From Cardiobacteriaceae bacterium TAE3-ERU3 (GTDB lineage: Bacteria > Pseudomonadota > Gammaproteobacteria > Cardiobacteriales > Cardiobacteriaceae), in the NCBI GenBank assembly GCA_019218315.1, contig JAHUUI010000004.1:155461-219460 (forward strand): a DNA stretch of 64,000 nt. The letters are read 5' to 3'. A model generated the notes under the pieces. It ran no database searches, was not told where the DNA came from, and saw nothing but the letters and a program-made list of their open reading frames with translations. A program made the translations under genes and the position numbers. Position 1 is the first letter of the stretch; each line of letters begins with the position of its first letter. Below are positions 8,648 through 19,279 of this stretch, in pieces.

Positions 8648-9271
8648 TTATAAAGGGCAGGTAAAGAGCTGCGCCTGATACATCATCGCACGATCAACCA
8701 CTTTATCCGTCACCGTCAGTAACCACGGTTTGCCGATAAAGCTCGCCTGCTCATAGCCACCCAATCCTTCGTGGTAAGCGAGATATTGATTGCGCACGTC
8801 ATTGAGCTCAATACCGTTGCGGATGCGGTTCTGGTGCGCATACCAGCCCATAAAATCGGTCGCGTCGTCAAAGCGCTCACGCGAGGTATTAACCCGTCCG
8901 CGTTTCAGCTCATACCATTCCCACGTCGGTTCTTTCACCTGCGCCAGCCCATACGCTTGCGATTTACTCATTGCAGTCGGGTTAAAGCGCGACTCCTGAT
9001 ACATAAACGCCAGTACATACCACGGCTCAATTTGCCAATTGTGGCGCAGCTCCTGCAAAGCCTCACGCCAATGCGGACGAGCCGCAAGCAAGGCACAAGC
9101 ATCATCCTGCTGCGCTACTGACGGCTGCTGTTCACGCGCAAAACGCGCATCACGGTACGGATAAAATGCGCCTTTTGCCGCATCGTTCAATGCAACCTTT
9201 TCTGGCTGTGAATCAGGCTGACTGCCACAGCCAATCAACAGTAATGCCAGCATCATTCCCAGTAACCGCAT
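8648..9271 (-). CDS. Lytic transglycosylase (SLT domain) lipoprotein
   Basis: Predicted outer-membrane lipoprotein of 207 aa that cleaves peptidoglycan. A signal peptide with lipobox LLIGC ends near residue 15. The SLT domain contains MYQESRFNP with the catalytic Glu, then SKSQAYGLAQ and YLAYHEGLGGY. The start at 9271 is set by AAGGGGG six bases upstream; an in-frame ATG 18 bp earlier overlaps that site. It is the first gene of a leftward group ending in purE. The domain resembles the EmtA/Slt family 1 fold, but the subclass is uncertain. Confidence 0.88.
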   Translation of the reverse strand: MRLLGMMLALLLIGCGSQPDSQPEKVALNDAAKGAFYPYRDARFAREQQPSVAQQDDACALLAARPHWREALQELRHNWQIEPWYVLAFMYQESRFNPTAMSKSQAYGLAQVKEPTWEWYELKRGRVNTSRERFDDATDFMGWYAHQNRIRNGIELNDVRNQYLAYHEGLGGYEQASFIGKPWLLTVTDKVVDRAMMYQAQLFTCPL

Positions 9272-9301
9272 CAAGCGCCCCCTTGTCATGGTGTCAAATC
9301 T

Positions 9302-9322
9302 GCTAAAATAGCGCATTTTAGC
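9302..9322. promoter_or_regulatory. 21-bp palindrome carrying overlapping divergent -10 boxes
   Basis: A perfect 8-bp inverted repeat (gctaaaat/attttagc) around a 5-bp centre lies between the transglycosylase gene and glnS. TAAAAT occurs on both strands (9304-9309 rightward, 9320-9315 leftward), so each arm can be a -10 box for one of the divergent genes. A TTGTCA at 9283-9288 could be the rightward -35 with short spacing. Confidence 0.4.
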
Positions 9323-9341
9323 ATCGGTACAGGCAAACACC

Positions 9342-10988
9342 ATGAGCGATACCCCCGCAGCAGCCAATTTCATTAAAAACATCATCACAGAAGACGTCAG
9401 TAACGGTAAGAATGGCGGCAAAGTCGCCACTCGCTTTCCACCGGAGCCTAACGGCTACCTGCACCTAGGCCACGTTAAATCCATATGCCTTAACTTTGGT
9501 ATGGCAGAAGACTTCAAAGGCCACTGCAACCTGCGCTTTGACGACACCAACCCCGCCAAGGAAGACGTCGAGTATATGGACGCGATCAAAAAAGACGTCC
9601 AATGGCTCGGCTTTGAATGGGCGAACCTGCACCACGCATCTGACTATTTCGCACAACTGCTCGACTACGCCTATCAGCTGATTGACAAAGGCCTTGCTTA
9701 TGTCGATTCACAGGACGGCGAAACCATCCGCAGCCAACGTGGCACCCTCACTGAGCCCGGCACTAACAGCCCCTACCGCGAACGCAGTGTCGAAGAAAAC
9801 CGCAAGCTGTTTGACGACATGGTCGCTGGAAAATACGCCGATGGCGAGCACGTCCTGCGCGCCAAAATCGACATGGCTGCACCAAATATCAACCTGCGTG
9901 ACCCCGTCATTTACCGCATCCGCCACCTTGCGCACTTCCATGCTGGCGACCAGTGGAAAGTCTACCCAATGTATGACTACACCCACTGCCTATCGGATAT
10001 GATCGAAGGCATCACCCACTCATTGTGCACCCTCGAATTTGAAGACCACCGCCCACTCTACGACTGGTATCTCGACGCACTCGATACCCCGTGCCATCCA
10101 CAGCAGATCGAGTTCTCGCGCCTCAACCTCGAATATACCGTTCTTTCCAAGCGCCGCTTGATCCAACTGGTCACCGAAGGCCATGTCAACGGCTGGGACG
10201 ACCCGCGTATGCCAACTGTTGCCGGTCTGCGCCGCCGCGGCATTAGCCCCAAAGCGTTGCGTGATTTCTGTCGCTCAATCGGCATCAGCAAAGCCGATGG
10301 CACCGTTGCCATGAGCCACTTTGAATCAGTGATCCGTGACGACCTCAACCAAAATGCTGCACGCCGCATGGTCGTCCTTGACCCAATCAAAGTCACCATC
10401 ACCACACTCAATGAAGGCCACGAGCAAATGCTCACCCTGCCCAACCATCCGCAAAACCCGGAGATGGGCGAACGTGAAGTCCCATTCTCAAACGTCCTTT
10501 ACATCGAGCGTGAAGACTACAGCGATAATCCACCAAAAAAATGGAAGCGCCTCGCCGAAGGGCAAGCCGTACGCCTACGCGGCAGCTACGTCATCACCTG
10601 TAATGAAGTCATCCGCGACGAAAAAGGCAACGTCACTGAACTCAAGTGTAGCCACGATCCGGCCACTCTTGGCAAAAACCCCGAAGGCTATAAGCCTAAC
10701 GGCGTTATTCACTGGGTCAGCGCCGCACACGCCAAAGATGCTGAAGTACGCCAATACGGATTACTGTTCAATCAGCCCAACCCAATGGCAGCCGACCACT
10801 TCCTTGATACGCTCAACCCGGACTCGCTGACCATCCTCGACAACGCCAAAGCCGAACCGGCTGCTGCGGAAGATGCCGGCACTGTCTATCAATTCGAGCG
10901 TCAGGGCTACTACACCATCGACCCGGACAGTACAGACAGCAAACTGGTCTTCAACCTCACAGTTGCCCTACGCGACAGCTGGAAGTAA
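9342..10988 (+). CDS. glnS: Glutaminyl-tRNA synthetase
   Basis: Charges tRNA-Gln with glutamine in the cytoplasm; its presence implies direct Gln-tRNA formation. The 548-aa class I synthetase has the HIGH-type motif HLGH at residues 41-44 within PEPNGYLHLGH, and the KMSKS-type VLSKR at 267-271, followed by the C-terminal anticodon-binding beta-barrels. Length matches E. coli GlnS (about 550 aa). It is a single-gene unit with its own terminator at 10999-11022. Confidence 0.97.
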   Translation: MSDTPAAANFIKNIITEDVSNGKNGGKVATRFPPEPNGYLHLGHVKSICLNFGMAEDFKGHCNLRFDDTNPAKEDVEYMDAIKKDVQWLGFEWANLHHASDYFAQLLDYAYQLIDKGLAYVDSQDGETIRSQRGTLTEPGTNSPYRERSVEENRKLFDDMVAGKYADGEHVLRAKIDMAAPNINLRDPVIYRIRHLAHFHAGDQWKVYPMYDYTHCLSDMIEGITHSLCTLEFEDHRPLYDWYLDALDTPCHPQQIEFSRLNLEYTVLSKRRLIQLVTEGHVNGWDDPRMPTVAGLRRRGISPKALRDFCRSIGISKADGTVAMSHFESVIRDDLNQNAARRMVVLDPIKVTITTLNEGHEQMLTLPNHPQNPEMGEREVPFSNVLYIEREDYSDNPPKKWKRLAEGQAVRLRGSYVITCNEVIRDEKGNVTELKCSHDPATLGKNPEGYKPNGVIHWVSAAHAKDAEVRQYGLLFNQPNPMAADHFLDTLNPDSLTILDNAKAEPAAAEDAGTVYQFERQGYYTIDPDSTDSKLVFNLTVALRDSWK

Positions 10989-10998
10989 CTCAATCATG

Positions 10999-11022
10999 GC
11001 GCCTACCAACTACGGTAGGCGC
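10999..11022 (+). terminator. Intrinsic terminator after glnS
   Basis: A perfect 9-bp GC-rich stem (gcgcctacc/ggtaggcgc) with a 6-nt loop followed by TCTTTCCC, ten bases after the glnS stop. Confidence 0.8.
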
Positions 11023-11302
11023 TCTTTCCCAATGACCCATTTGCTTCCTGCAATACGTCAACAGCACGACCATTTCATAAAAAAGAAGAGTTGCGACCAT
11101 CTTCATCGCCATTTCTTCTACTGGCATGAACTCGCAGACCAGCTTCATAAAGCTGCCATACTCTGACACCTTTTGAACCACTGTTCCCTTAGTGGTATTG
11201 AACACACCGTATCTGGCATAATCTGCATTCCAACCACCAAAATACCATTGCCATATTTAAGTATTTAAACGACCACAAAAATACAACTTGGCAAAGACAA
11301 CC
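11023..11302. other. Region between glnS terminator and MATE gene
   Basis: About 280 bp. A 71-codon open frame on the minus strand (10990-11205) runs through the glnS terminator and has no ribosome binding site, so I do not call it a gene. The last 80 bases are AT-rich and probably hold the promoter of the MATE gene, but I cannot pick boxes with confidence. Confidence 0.4.
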
Positions 11303-12676
11303 ATGCCTTCAATCCTATCTAACATCCGCCCGATGCTGACACTGGCATTGCCATTGATCGCAACCAACATCGCCTATGTAGCCCTGACTACAATTGACCT
11401 TGTTGTACTTGGCGCACTGGGTGCAATGGAATTGGCAGCCGGTGGCTTGGCAATTGCCTTATTTAACCAATTCCGTACCGCAGGAGCAGGTGTGGTCACT
11501 GGCTTAAGTAACCTCACTGCAGAGGAGTCTCTGAGTCAGGGTGGCCCAAAGCGCATCTATGCACTGCTCGGTGCCGGAATCTTTTGGGCTATAGTCTGCT
11601 CCCTATTATTTATAGTACTGCTCTACAATATTTCTATATTGCTGCGCTGGGCTGGTCAGTCACCTGAAGTCATCGTGCAATGCAGCGCTTTTCTTGCCAT
11701 TATTGCACCAGCCATGCTGCCAGCATTACTTGTTCAGGCTCTGCGCCATTTCAGCACCGGATTAAAACGCCCCGGACCATTATTTTGGATGATGGCTTCA
11801 TCTATCGTACTGAGTATATTGTCTAATTACGTACTGGTATTTGGTCATTTCGGCTTTCCAGCACTGGGCTTCCGTGGTGCTGCGATAAGCACCCTGTTTA
11901 CGCTAAGCGCATCTCTGCTAATTATGTACGTCATGCTACAGCAAGACAAAAAGCTGAAACCCTGGCTACATCTGTCACAGATCACATTTGAACGGTGGGC
12001 AATTGGTGCTGTATTTCGCCTCGGATTGCCAGTTGCATTGACCAACGTTGCCGAAGCAAGCTTCTTTACAGTACTCGCACTAATGATAGGTACACTTGGC
12101 GTTGATGCGCTCGCCGCACAAACTATCGTTAATCAGGTCATCTTCATGGTATTCATGATTTCAGCTGGCTTCTCCCATGCTGCATCAATACACATCAGCG
12201 AAGCCTTTGCACACAAAGCTTGGCAACAAGCACATATTGAAGCACGCACAGCAATCACCTTGGCGCTTCTACCTTGCATACTGATTGCAGCGCTGTATCT
12301 GTGGATACCCGAACACATTATCCGCGCGCTAATGTCTGGCGAAGCACAAAGCGCAACCGCATTCCAACTTGCCGTACATGGGTTATGGTTTGCTGCGCTA
12401 CTGCAAATATTCGATGCCGGGCAAATCATCGGTTCCGGTATTTTACGAGGACTAAACGACACCGTCACACCACTCAAATGGTCGCTTATTGGCTATTGGC
12501 TAATTGGCATACCTACTGCCTGGCTACTTGGCTTGGTGCTAGATTTTGGTATTTATGGCGTATGGACGGGCCTTGGCATCGGGCTTGCTGCAACCGCTAC
12601 AGCACTACTCTATCTCTTCCACCACCACACCAACTTTCACAGCATTGACAATCAAGCCTCCAGCACATTGCCCTAA
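11303..12676 (+). CDS. MATE family multidrug/metabolite efflux transporter
   Basis: Inner-membrane antiporter of 457 aa that would export cationic drugs or metabolites using Na+ or H+. It shows the two-bundle, 12-helix pattern of the MATE family. The N-terminal half has LALPLIATN and TTIDLVVLG; the start of the second half has RLGLPVALTNVAEASFF, the internally repeated MATE signature. The ATG at 11303 is used; a TTG five codons upstream is possible, and neither has a good ribosome binding site. It resembles the NorM/DinF-like branches; substrate unknown. Confidence 0.9.
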   Translation: MPSILSNIRPMLTLALPLIATNIAYVALTTIDLVVLGALGAMELAAGGLAIALFNQFRTAGAGVVTGLSNLTAEESLSQGGPKRIYALLGAGIFWAIVCSLLFIVLLYNISILLRWAGQSPEVIVQCSAFLAIIAPAMLPALLVQALRHFSTGLKRPGPLFWMMASSIVLSILSNYVLVFGHFGFPALGFRGAAISTLFTLSASLLIMYVMLQQDKKLKPWLHLSQITFERWAIGAVFRLGLPVALTNVAEASFFTVLALMIGTLGVDALAAQTIVNQVIFMVFMISAGFSHAASIHISEAFAHKAWQQAHIEARTAITLALLPCILIAALYLWIPEHIIRALMSGEAQSATAFQLAVHGLWFAALLQIFDAGQIIGSGILRGLNDTVTPLKWSLIGYWLIGIPTAWLLGLVLDFGIYGVWTGLGIGLAATATALLYLFHHHTNFHSIDNQASSTLP

Positions 12677-12738
12677 AGTAGCGAAAGCGCTAAGATATGC
12701 CGCCTACTGCTTAATAACCAACCATACGGAACACTGCT

Positions 12739-13992
<1,254 letters not shown>

Positions 13993-14008
13993 GCCGGGAT
14001 AACGCACT

Positions 14009-14479
14009 TTGTTTTGCCCGGTTTGCGGACATCAAGAAACCAAAGTCATCGATAGTCGCCTGACCCCTGAAGGGGATAAAGTCAGGCGACGTCGTGAATG
14101 CTTGAGTGCAGAGTGCGCCAGCCGCTTCACGACTTATGAAGTCGCAGAAATTGCTTTGCCACTCGTCATCAAGCAAAGCGGTAACCGCGAGCAGTTTTCT
14201 CACGATAAACTGCGCGCGGGATTACTGCGTGCGGTGGAAAAACGTCCGGTCAGTATCGATACAGTGAATACACTTGTTGACCAAATAGAGCAAAAGCTAC
14301 GCCATTACGGTGAGCGTGAAGTTCCTTCAAAATTGATCGGGCAATGGGTAATGGATGGCCTAAAAGACATCGACCACGTTGCCTATATTCGCTTCGCTTC
14401 GGTCTACCTCAGCTTTGCAGACGTCGAAGCTTTCCAAAAGCTGATCAGCGAGATTCGCCAAGCAGACGATATCTCATAA
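14009..14479 (+). CDS. nrdR: Transcriptional repressor NrdR
   Basis: Zinc-ribbon and ATP-cone repressor of ribonucleotide reductase genes. The 156-aa protein starts MFCPVCGHQETKVIDSR; the zinc cysteines are CPVC and the later CLSAEC pair. The ATP-cone follows (VIKQSGNREQFSHDKLRAGL). It starts with TTG at 14009, which is forced because the first Cys of the zinc ribbon is codon 3. It is the second gene of glyA-nrdR. Confidence 0.94.
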   Translation: MFCPVCGHQETKVIDSRLTPEGDKVRRRRECLSAECASRFTTYEVAEIALPLVIKQSGNREQFSHDKLRAGLLRAVEKRPVSIDTVNTLVDQIEQKLRHYGEREVPSKLIGQWVMDGLKDIDHVAYIRFASVYLSFADVEAFQKLISEIRQADDIS

Positions 14480-14539
14480 CCCGTAAAGCCTGTCTATTGA
14501 CCTGACACACTCGTGCAGGCAATAAGTTAGACTATCCTT

Positions 14540-15529
14540 CTATTCTTTCGTAGTTTTGTGATCTTGATCATCACACACGGCAAGATAGTCCATCCAACGC
14601 CGTGAGCGTATTTCGCAGATTCCATCGTCTGTGCGCAGTAGAAATAATGCAGCAATATCATGCTTATCGGCAAATGCCGAACCAGCTTGCCCACCCTGCA
14701 CAAATAACGCTGTCGCCAGTGCATCAGCACGCATACAGCTTTTATCCATGACGCTCACTGCCAATAGATCACTTTCCAGTGGCGTAGCCGTTTGCGGATT
14801 AAAGGTATGGATCGCTGTCTTACCGTCAATACGGTGATGCTTTCGGTAGCCGCCCGAGGTTGCAACTGCCATGTTATCAAGGGCTATATGCCCGTATATG
14901 AGCGTCTTGCCCGGCACTGGCAACTCAAGGCCAACTTGCCAAGCCATACCACCTGGACGCTGCCCCTGCGCATAGATTTCACCAGCCGCCTCAACGAGAA
15001 AATCACGCACACCCAGCGCTCGCACAGCTTGCGCAGCTCGATCAACAGCAAAGCCTTTGGCTAGTGCAGATAAATTATAACTGCGATCATGATGCTTTTT
15101 AATTGCCGGTGGTTCTGTTTGCCAGCTGTAATCTCGGCCTTGCCCAGTAGATAGCCGCACCTGATCCGGCCTGCTTTGTGGTGCTGGCTCGGGGCCAAAC
15201 CCCCATGCATTTATTGCCTGACCAAGCCCGACATCAAGTGCACCATGAGTATATTCGCGCATCTCCGCAGCTGCACGCATGACCTCAACCATATCCGCAG
15301 CCACTTCCACCCAAATATCTTTGGGTGCCCGATTTAGGCGCATCAAATTAGACTCCATTTTGTAGTGGGACATCTGCCGATCCACGCTACTCAATGCATC
15401 AAGTGCAGCACTAGCGACTTGTTCACTATCGATACCGGGCACAGGCACATGGCGTAATTGCCACGGGCCACCCATGACGATACCGGCGGCGTGGTGGATT
15501 GCATGATCAGTATGTTGATGATCGGTCAT
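14540..15529 (-). CDS. apbE: ApbE family FAD:protein FMN transferase without a visible signal peptide
   Basis: Transfers FMN from FAD to a Ser/Thr of target proteins, giving covalently bound flavin. The 329-aa protein has ApbE landmarks: ALDVGLGQAINAWGFGP, the LSALAKGFAVD segment, GGEIY-like EAAGEIYAQG, HTFNPQTATP, and the metal-site MRADALATAL (Asp269). Most characterised ApbE proteins are exported lipoproteins, but this one starts with a hydrophilic His-rich segment and no in-frame start lies further upstream before a stop. It is the last gene of the leftward flavin cluster, behind an intrinsic terminator at 15555-15576. Its likely substrate is the DUF2271 protein at 19280-19798 (inference). 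Confidence 0.9.
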   Translation of the reverse strand: MTDHQHTDHAIHHAAGIVMGGPWQLRHVPVPGIDSEQVASAALDALSSVDRQMSHYKMESNLMRLNRAPKDIWVEVAADMVEVMRAAAEMREYTHGALDVGLGQAINAWGFGPEPAPQSRPDQVRLSTGQGRDYSWQTEPPAIKKHHDRSYNLSALAKGFAVDRAAQAVRALGVRDFLVEAAGEIYAQGQRPGGMAWQVGLELPVPGKTLIYGHIALDNMAVATSGGYRKHHRIDGKTAIHTFNPQTATPLESDLLAVSVMDKSCMRADALATALFVQGGQAGSAFADKHDIAALFLLRTDDGICEIRSRRWMDYLAVCDDQDHKTTKE

Positions 15530-15554
15530 ATATTTATTCCAAATTAAGCAAAAT

Positions 15555-15576
15555 CGCCAGCCCCGAAAGGCTGGCG
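15555..15576 (-). terminator. Intrinsic terminator between the ankyrin gene and apbE
   Basis: A perfect 8-bp stem (cgccagcc/ggctggcg) with a 6-nt loop. Read leftward it is followed by ATTTTGC. It should end much of the transcript after the ankyrin gene, leaving apbE to read-through or its own promoter. Confidence 0.75.
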
Positions 15577-15656
15577 AATGGCAAGAATACTCTGCAAAAC
15601 AGCTCTACCGTCAAACAAAATCATGGCGCAATATTTTGCAGAGCATCACTATGGAT

Positions 15657-17018
15657 CTACTGTGCCAGTTTTTTGGCCACATCGCTGTCAGCCAACGCTT
15701 TGTTTTCCTTGATCATGTCTGCAGCTGTATCATCAAAGTCATCAGCGAAGTCTGTATTTGCACCAGATTCGAGCAGGAACTCAACAGCTGCTGCATCGTC
15801 CCCTTTCAGAGCGAGATACATCAGGGCACTCATTTTATCACGGTCAACCGCGTTGACATCTGCACCAGCTTCAACCAGCTTTTGCAACGAAGCAAGGCTA
15901 TGGCCGTTACGTGCAGCAGCAACCAACGCATTTGTGCCTTTTTCATTGACAGCTGTAGCATCAGCGCCAGCGGCAATCAGCATATCAACAATTTCATCAC
16001 TGCCTTTACGGCTACGGTTACCTGCTTCAATCAGCACTGTATTGCCATCTTCATCAACAACACTAACGTCTGCACCATTGTCGAGCAGCAGCTTAACGAC
16101 TTCCGGATCATTACGATGGATCGCATACATCAGTGGTGTTTTGCCTTTGTTGTCTGCACGGTTAACGTCCAGTCCCAGTTCGATAAATTTACCGACAACA
16201 TCAGCAGAGTTGCGATAGGCTGCCTGTGACAGCGCATCACGACCTTCATCTGTGGTGTCTTTTGGATCAAAGCCTTGATCAATCAAGTATTCAACCACAG
16301 CAAGCTTGTTGCGGATTGCTGCACGGGAAAGCGCATCTTCACCTTTTTCGGTTTTACTGTCTTTACCGCCAACACGCTCAAGTACCCAATCTACCGCTTC
16401 CGGATTTTTGTTGCGGTAAGCAGCGAGCAAGAATGCATTTTCGCCATCATCATTCAATGCTTCAATATCAGATACTTCAGCGAGGTACTTGATGACGTCG
16501 AGATTCGGGTTCAAATAGGCGGCGCACAATGCAGCGTTACGGCCACTGTCATCAACGTCATTCGGGTCAAAGCCCTGATCGATGAGATACTTCAGCACTT
16601 CTGGATCTTTTTGGCTAAAGGCTGCGTAGCCAAGTACACTTCGGTCTGAAGCATCACGCACGCTAGTATCAGCACCAAGTTCAATGAGGTGCTGTACTAC
16701 AGGTAAATCCGATCCCGAAGCCGCCCAGAAAATGGCGGGGCGACCATCGTGGCCAATACGGTTAATATCCGCACCCTGCTCGATCAGATAGTCTACAACT
16801 TCAACGCTTGCGCCATTGCGCAATGCGTTCATCAGTGGTGTGTAGAGTTTCTTGTCCATGTCGGTAACGTTATTACCTTCTGCGACAGTTTGTTGGACTT
16901 TTGCCAAATCGGCATCTTTCCAGTAGTCCCCATCTAGCATAGGGTTATCAGCCAGTGCAGTGTTAAATACGCTCAGTCCGATAGACAGAGCCAGTAAAGA
17001 AAGTTTGAATGTACGCAT
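15657..17018 (-). CDS. Secreted ankyrin-repeat protein
   Basis: A 453-aa protein with a clear Sec signal peptide (MRTFKLSLLALSIGLS..., likely cut after ALA near residue 23). About a dozen ankyrin repeats follow, seen as recurring 33-residue units with LIEQGAD, LLDNGADV, LIAAGADA, LVEAGADV and LLESGANT ends. It has no membrane anchor or enzyme motif, so it is probably a periplasmic protein-binding scaffold. The start is fixed by AGGAG before the ATG at 17018; the 15-codon upstream extension would bury the signal peptide. It starts 44 bp after the PepSY fusion gene. Periplasmic ankyrin proteins are known in other gammaproteobacteria (for example AnkB of Pseudomonas); the partner here is unknown. 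Confidence 0.88.
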   Translation of the reverse strand: MRTFKLSLLALSIGLSVFNTALADNPMLDGDYWKDADLAKVQQTVAEGNNVTDMDKKLYTPLMNALRNGASVEVVDYLIEQGADINRIGHDGRPAIFWAASGSDLPVVQHLIELGADTSVRDASDRSVLGYAAFSQKDPEVLKYLIDQGFDPNDVDDSGRNAALCAAYLNPNLDVIKYLAEVSDIEALNDDGENAFLLAAYRNKNPEAVDWVLERVGGKDSKTEKGEDALSRAAIRNKLAVVEYLIDQGFDPKDTTDEGRDALSQAAYRNSADVVGKFIELGLDVNRADNKGKTPLMYAIHRNDPEVVKLLLDNGADVSVVDEDGNTVLIEAGNRSRKGSDEIVDMLIAAGADATAVNEKGTNALVAAARNGHSLASLQKLVEAGADVNAVDRDKMSALMYLALKGDDAAAVEFLLESGANTDFADDFDDTAADMIKENKALADSDVAKKLAQ

Positions 17019-17062
17019 AATATTCTCCTGTTGAGTTTGGCGTAGTGTTTTCGATAAATACA

Positions 17063-19243
17063 TTAATAAACGTCTTCCAGATAGCGATTGCGGCGCTTGA
17101 GTTCACTCACGGATGTACCGAGTTCGCTCGCAAGCTGTTCGATTTCGCTGCGCACGGCGGATGCCATTGCCTGCCCTCCACAAACCATGACAGTCGCACC
17201 GCTACGCAAGCGCTCAAGCAGATGATCGTGGTCCGCACGGATTTTGTCCTGAACATAATGGCGTTCGCCGATCCTCGACCACGCCACAACGCAGTGATGC
17301 AAGCGCTTGCTTTCCAGCCATTGACCAATTTCCTTGCCGTATAGCGCATCCGCATCGGGGTGTCGCCCTCCCCAATACAAATCAAATGGGCGAGCTGCGT
17401 TATTCAGGCGAATCATGCCGGTAAATGGTGCAATGCCCGTACCTGCACCGATCATCACTACCGGCCTGCGCGATGGCATGCGGAAACGATCGTTACGCTC
17501 TACCGTTACCTCAATCGTCGCCCCATCAGATAACTGACATAGCCACGGTGAACACAACCCACCTTCTTGCAAGCGCACACAAATTTCCAGATAGCCATCA
17601 TGCTTCGCATCCGAGCCGATAGAGTACAGGCGCGGCACGCTACATTCTGGCGGATAAATAGCGACCAGATCTCCAGGGCGGAATTTAGGCAGCTTGTCCG
17701 CACTAAAGCGCAAGACGGCAATCTTCGTACCGATGCTTTCACCATACACTTCCCGTGATGTGAGGGTCAGGGTACGCGTTTTTGGCCGCTTCGGCTCGTA
17801 ATGCACATCTAGTGGTAAATCAAGCGCTTTGCCCAGATCATCACACCAATGCTCAAAAGTCTGCGCCGACTGTTTATCTACTTTGGTCAATGGCAACAAC
17901 GGTGCGGCAAATTTCTTTGCCATTGCTGCTTCAACCACTTGCCCAAATGCGCAATACTCAGGAAAAGCCTTGTCACCAAAAGCCAGTACAGCATAGTGCA
18001 AACCTTCACTGTGCATTTTTTCCAAGCGAGACAGAAAGCGCCCTGCTGACTTTGGTGCATCACCATTGCCATAAGTTGCCGTCAGTGCCAAAACCCGCTT
18101 GAGCTCAGGATAGGCCACACCAAGTGCGTTCATCTCGATAATACGCACCCGTTCACCGGCTGCGTGCAGACCACGGTGCAATGCCTTGGCAAAGCCCCAT
18201 GTACTGCCACCTTCTGAACCAACCACGATCAGCGTTGTTGCCGTCGTAGCCGAGGCGTTATTCTTGATCCGGCCTTTGCCCTTGCGTTTATTGCGCCACC
18301 AAACGATCGCTCCGGTCACGGCAAAAAACGGTACGCTCAGCGATGAGAAGAACAGCACCACCGCCCAGCCGACCGAGCCTTCTGCAGTATGGAAAAACAT
18401 CACCCAATCCATGACTTTCGCTAAAACGGGTAATGATTCGCGTGAGAGTACATCTCCGGTGAATTGATCTATGAAGACATATTCACTTGCTGTACGCACC
18501 GTCCATACATCAAACCAGTCATCAGGGATCGGATAAACGACTTCCCTGACATCAGTGATCGGTATTTCCTGTAAACCGTGCAACGTCCATGGATCAACGT
18601 AGTCAAGCTCTTCAAGACTTTCCGGATACGCTGGCGGCTTATCCTCCCCGGAGGAGACCAGATTAAACGTCACAGCTGATAGCCAAAGTGCCGTCAATGC
18701 AGTCAAGACTAGTGGCAACAGCGCCCAGCGGCCAAAGGATGCATGCTGGTTAGCCGCACCACGCAAGGAAATGCTGTCAAAAAACTGCCTCCAGCCACCC
18801 AGACGACGCAGCAACAAAAATATGCCGGACAAGCACAGCACCGTCATCACGATCCCGCCAGCTGCAGGTAGCAAACGGCCATTTTCACCGAGCAAAAACG
18901 AACGATGCAGATCACGCACAAACACGTATAGCTCAGGCTCTTTTTGTCCGCGTACGAACTTGCCGCTATCGAGCGCCAGTGTATCTTCACGCAAGCGACT
19001 GTTGCGCGAATAGCTCAGCTTTGCTTCACCAGATGGCAATATTTTCAGGCGTTGCGGTTCAATGCGTTTGTTGGCAGTCGCGATGCGTTCGATCACATCC
19101 GCTACCGAAACATCACTGCCCGCACTATCTGTCGTATATGCCTGATAAAGCGGCTGGGTAGAGAGTATTGTGCCGGTCAAAGCCAGTGTCATCACCAACA
19201 ATGCCCCGAGCAATCCAATCCATGAGTGGATACTGCGCCACAT
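17063..19243 (-). CDS. PepSY-membrane / flavodoxin / ferredoxin-NADP reductase fusion
   Basis: A 726-aa predicted transmembrane electron-transfer protein. The N-terminal 330 residues form a PepSY-TM unit: a first helix with IHSWIGLLGALL, a periplasmic PepSY domain with DLHRSFLLGENGR, and further helices near 130-150, 170-195 and 305-330 (HTAEGSVGW). Next is a flavodoxin domain (VVGSEGGSTWGFA, TATYGNGDAP; about 340-490). Last is a CPR/sulfite-reductase-type FAD/NADPH module with RLYSIGS, GAGTGIAPF and a C-terminal YLEDVY. The likely path is NADPH to FAD to FMN to the membrane part, whose His residues might bind haem. It lies between the DUF2271 gene and the ankyrin gene in a leftward cluster. 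Confidence 0.88.
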   Translation of the reverse strand: MWRSIHSWIGLLGALLVMTLALTGTILSTQPLYQAYTTDSAGSDVSVADVIERIATANKRIEPQRLKILPSGEAKLSYSRNSRLREDTLALDSGKFVRGQKEPELYVFVRDLHRSFLLGENGRLLPAAGGIVMTVLCLSGIFLLLRRLGGWRQFFDSISLRGAANQHASFGRWALLPLVLTALTALWLSAVTFNLVSSGEDKPPAYPESLEELDYVDPWTLHGLQEIPITDVREVVYPIPDDWFDVWTVRTASEYVFIDQFTGDVLSRESLPVLAKVMDWVMFFHTAEGSVGWAVVLFFSSLSVPFFAVTGAIVWWRNKRKGKGRIKNNASATTATTLIVVGSEGGSTWGFAKALHRGLHAAGERVRIIEMNALGVAYPELKRVLALTATYGNGDAPKSAGRFLSRLEKMHSEGLHYAVLAFGDKAFPEYCAFGQVVEAAMAKKFAAPLLPLTKVDKQSAQTFEHWCDDLGKALDLPLDVHYEPKRPKTRTLTLTSREVYGESIGTKIAVLRFSADKLPKFRPGDLVAIYPPECSVPRLYSIGSDAKHDGYLEICVRLQEGGLCSPWLCQLSDGATIEVTVERNDRFRMPSRRPVVMIGAGTGIAPFTGMIRLNNAARPFDLYWGGRHPDADALYGKEIGQWLESKRLHHCVVAWSRIGERHYVQDKIRADHDHLLERLRSGATVMVCGGQAMASAVRSEIEQLASELGTSVSELKRRNRYLEDVY

Positions 19244-19279
19244 AAGCTACAATCCGTCAGTTACGCTTGCATCATGGAA

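Noticed and set aside
10990..11205. 71-codon open frame on the minus strand after glnS
   Set aside because: It runs through the glnS terminator, has no ribosome binding site and its product resembles nothing I know.
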